A stretch of 6,832 bases of DNA from Rhodospirillales bacterium (GTDB taxonomy: Bacteria > Pseudomonadota > Alphaproteobacteria > Rhodospirillales > JASLLV01). The translations under genes and the position numbers were made by a program. The stretch spans positions 1 to 6,832 of the forward strand of contig JASMAE010000202.1 in NCBI GenBank assembly GCA_030754475.1. The letters are read 5' to 3'. The notes under the pieces were generated by a model. The model saw only the letters and a list, made by a program, of their open reading frames with translations. It ran no database searches and was not told where the DNA came from. Positions 5,841 through 6,832 of the stretch are shown here, piece after piece (position 1 is the first letter of the stretch; every line of letters begins with the position of its first letter).

Positions 5841-6287
5841 GGGGCCGCCGTGGGGTCGAGGACGGGGGGGGCTGGACCGGCACCGGAGTAATTCCCTTGC
5901 GGCGCACGCTGAGGTTCGCGACCAGGGGATCGAGGGTTTCGGTGAGGTACAAAACCACGCCGTCCTGGAACTCTTCGCTGACGAAGGACCAGCTCACGAA
6001 GACCCCGCCGCGGGCCTCAAAGACCATGACGTCTGCGTTGTGGAAGAGATCGCGCAGCGCGCTGGCCAGATTGCGCGCGCGCCCGACGAAACCCACCGGG
6101 GCTGGACGCCCGCGTGCCAGGCGACGTAGACGCCACCGCGTCCGGCGAGCCCCGCGGCGTCCGCGTCGAGCTTGACGAGCCGATGGAACCGCCGGGCAGC
6201 ATTCCGAGCCCATTTGGGATCGGGAAGCGCCGCGCGGCCCGCGGCGGTGGCGGGAATGGTCGGGGATCGGGGTTGGAAGGCGCTCAT
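5833..6287 (-). pseudogene. divergent GIY-YIG-like small protein, broken by a one-base frameshift
   Basis: Frame one starts at ATG 6287 (MSAFQPRSP) and reads PDPKWARNAARRFHRLVKLD, GRGGVYVAWHAGVQPRWV. The similarity then jumps to the next frame, FVGRARNLASALRDLFHNADVMVFEARGGVFVSWSF, DGVVLYLTETLDPLVANL, ending at TAG 5833. Adding one base at the T run (6089-6091) joins them as QPRWVFVGRARNL and gives a clean 151-residue protein. GVY and FVG twelve residues apart, then RARNLASAL and a late Glu with P-x-x-N (TETLDPLVAN), resemble the GIY-YIG nuclease fold (UvrC N-terminus, SLX1, URI). The position where the catalytic Arg is expected appears to be Ala, so nuclease activity is doubtful even when repaired. 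Its stop overlaps the GT41 start by 8 bases. The broken frame terminates at 5994, before that overlap, so coupling would be lost. The GIY-YIG assignment is inference; I know of no named family for it. Confidence 0.65.
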
Positions 6288-6379
6288 GCGGGGTCTTTCG
6301 CGTCGCCTCCAATAGCGCGAAAATGCTTGCCGAGTGGTTAATGGCGCCGTCTCGGCCCCGGCGGTCGCGATTCCCCTGT

Positions 6380-6832
6380 TCAGCCGATCGAGCGGGTAGC
6401 GTCCTCGAGCCACGCCGCCGTGCGGCCGTCGACAATCGCGCCCAAACTTTCGCGCACACGCGCGTGGTAGGCGTTCAACCAGTCGCGCTCGTCGCGGCTC
6501 AGCCGATCCGCGTCTACGAGCGCGAGGTCGATGGGGGCTTGGGTCAAGGTCTCGAAGGCGAGCATCTCGCGCTCGGCACCCACGGGCGCCGGGGCGGGCA
6601 CGACCGCGACAAGGTTCTCGACGCGGATGCCGAAGTGTCCGATCTTGTAATAGCCGGGCTCGTTGGAAACGATCATGCCGGCTTCGAGCGCGATCTTGCT
6701 GCCGACCTTGGAAATTCGCTGCGGACCCTCGTGGACGCCGAGATAGGTTCCGACGCCGTGGCCCGTGCCGTGGTCGTAGTCGAGCCCTGCCTGCCAAAGC
6801 GCCCTGCGCGCCAGCACGTCGAGCTGCGAGCC
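6380..6832 (-). CDS. pepP: Xaa-Pro aminopeptidase (aminopeptidase P, M24), C-terminal part
   Basis: Removes an N-terminal residue preceding proline; cytoplasmic dinuclear metalloenzyme. About 150 C-terminal residues are in the window and the gene continues past the right edge, beginning here at GSQLDVLARRALW. Metal-binding and catalytic residues visible: the histidine of HGTGHGVG (second His, codon near 6758-6760), the histidine of GVHEGP, the glutamate of SNEPGYY (6659-6661) and the glutamate of GIRVENL (6617-6619). The two metal aspartates lie outside. The end (about 6380-6560, FETLTQAPIDLALVD to WLEDATRSIG) is the extra C-terminal domain of the longer, eukaryote-like aminopeptidase P of about 600 residues, common in Alphaproteobacteria. 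No lesion is visible. It is first in the minus-strand run, 92 bases from the next gene; that gap holds only a short GC inverted repeat (6345-6363) without a T run. Confidence 0.92.
   Translation of the reverse strand, partial: GSQLDVLARRALWQAGLDYDHGTGHGVGTYLGVHEGPQRISKVGSKIALEAGMIVSNEPGYYKIGHFGIRVENLVAVVPAPAPVGAEREMLAFETLTQAPIDLALVDADRLSRDERDWLNAYHARVRESLGAIVDGRTAAWLEDATRSIG

Noticed and set aside
4935..5891. 318-codon plus-strand frame opposite the GT41 gene
   Set aside because: Its length is a by-product of the GC-rich, periodic TPR codons on the minus strand; the translation shows only mirrored repeat composition.
5994..6797. 267-codon minus-strand frame spanning the aminopeptidase end and the GIY-YIG-like start
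   Set aside because: Only residues from ATG 6287 resemble a protein; upstream it is an out-of-frame shadow of the aminopeptidase, and after 6091 it is the shifted frame of the broken gene.
1..6832. tRNA, rRNA, CRISPR array, insertion sequence or phage genes
   Set aside because: No cloverleaf, spaced palindromic repeat array, transposase motif or terminal inverted repeats were seen on either strand.

Overview
The window reads as chromosomal DNA of a high-GC alphaproteobacterium. Hand-counted 60-base blocks give about 72% G+C in the adenosyltransferase gene, against 50-57% in the lipoprotein gene. The evidence for Alphaproteobacteria is the gene families: a class III cyclase fused to a TolB/FlgO-like domain and TPRs, a PduO-type ATR, a bacterial GT41 TPR glycosyltransferase and a eukaryote-like aminopeptidase P. 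The lineage call is inference from family knowledge, not from a search.

Layout. Left part, plus strand: a membrane-anchored class III adenylate/guanylate cyclase (102-1580) whose TPR tail continues in the same frame to 2009 beyond a TAA. Then about 515 bases with no convincing gene but one strong 12-bp stem-loop, and an orphan 120-residue lipoprotein (2525-2887) with lower GC and rare codons. Right part, minus strand, reading right to left: the C-terminal part of a Xaa-Pro aminopeptidase (runs off the right edge), a divergent GIY-YIG-like small protein (6287-5833) broken by a one-base frameshift, a seven-TPR GT41 (O-GlcNAc-transferase-like) protein (5840-3692) broken by a frameshift at its UDP-binding lobe, and an intact cob(I)alamin adenosyltransferase (3551-2988). 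The two halves converge between the lipoprotein and the ATR.

The most striking property is damage. Three of the six main genes carry one lesion each, of different kinds: an in-frame nonsense codon, a roughly 11-base deletion, and a one-base loss in a T run. Each can be repaired in silico to a clean full-length family member. Either the locus is decaying or the assembly contains errors; only reads can decide.

Working together: the GIY-YIG-like gene and the GT41 gene overlap by 8 bases and probably were translationally coupled. The cyclase would make cAMP or cGMP in the cytoplasm under control of a periplasmic sensor region. The ATR makes adenosylcobalamin. I see no convincing new multi-gene system; the best leads are the GIY-YIG-like/GT41 pair, the structured gap before the lipoprotein, and the three lesions.
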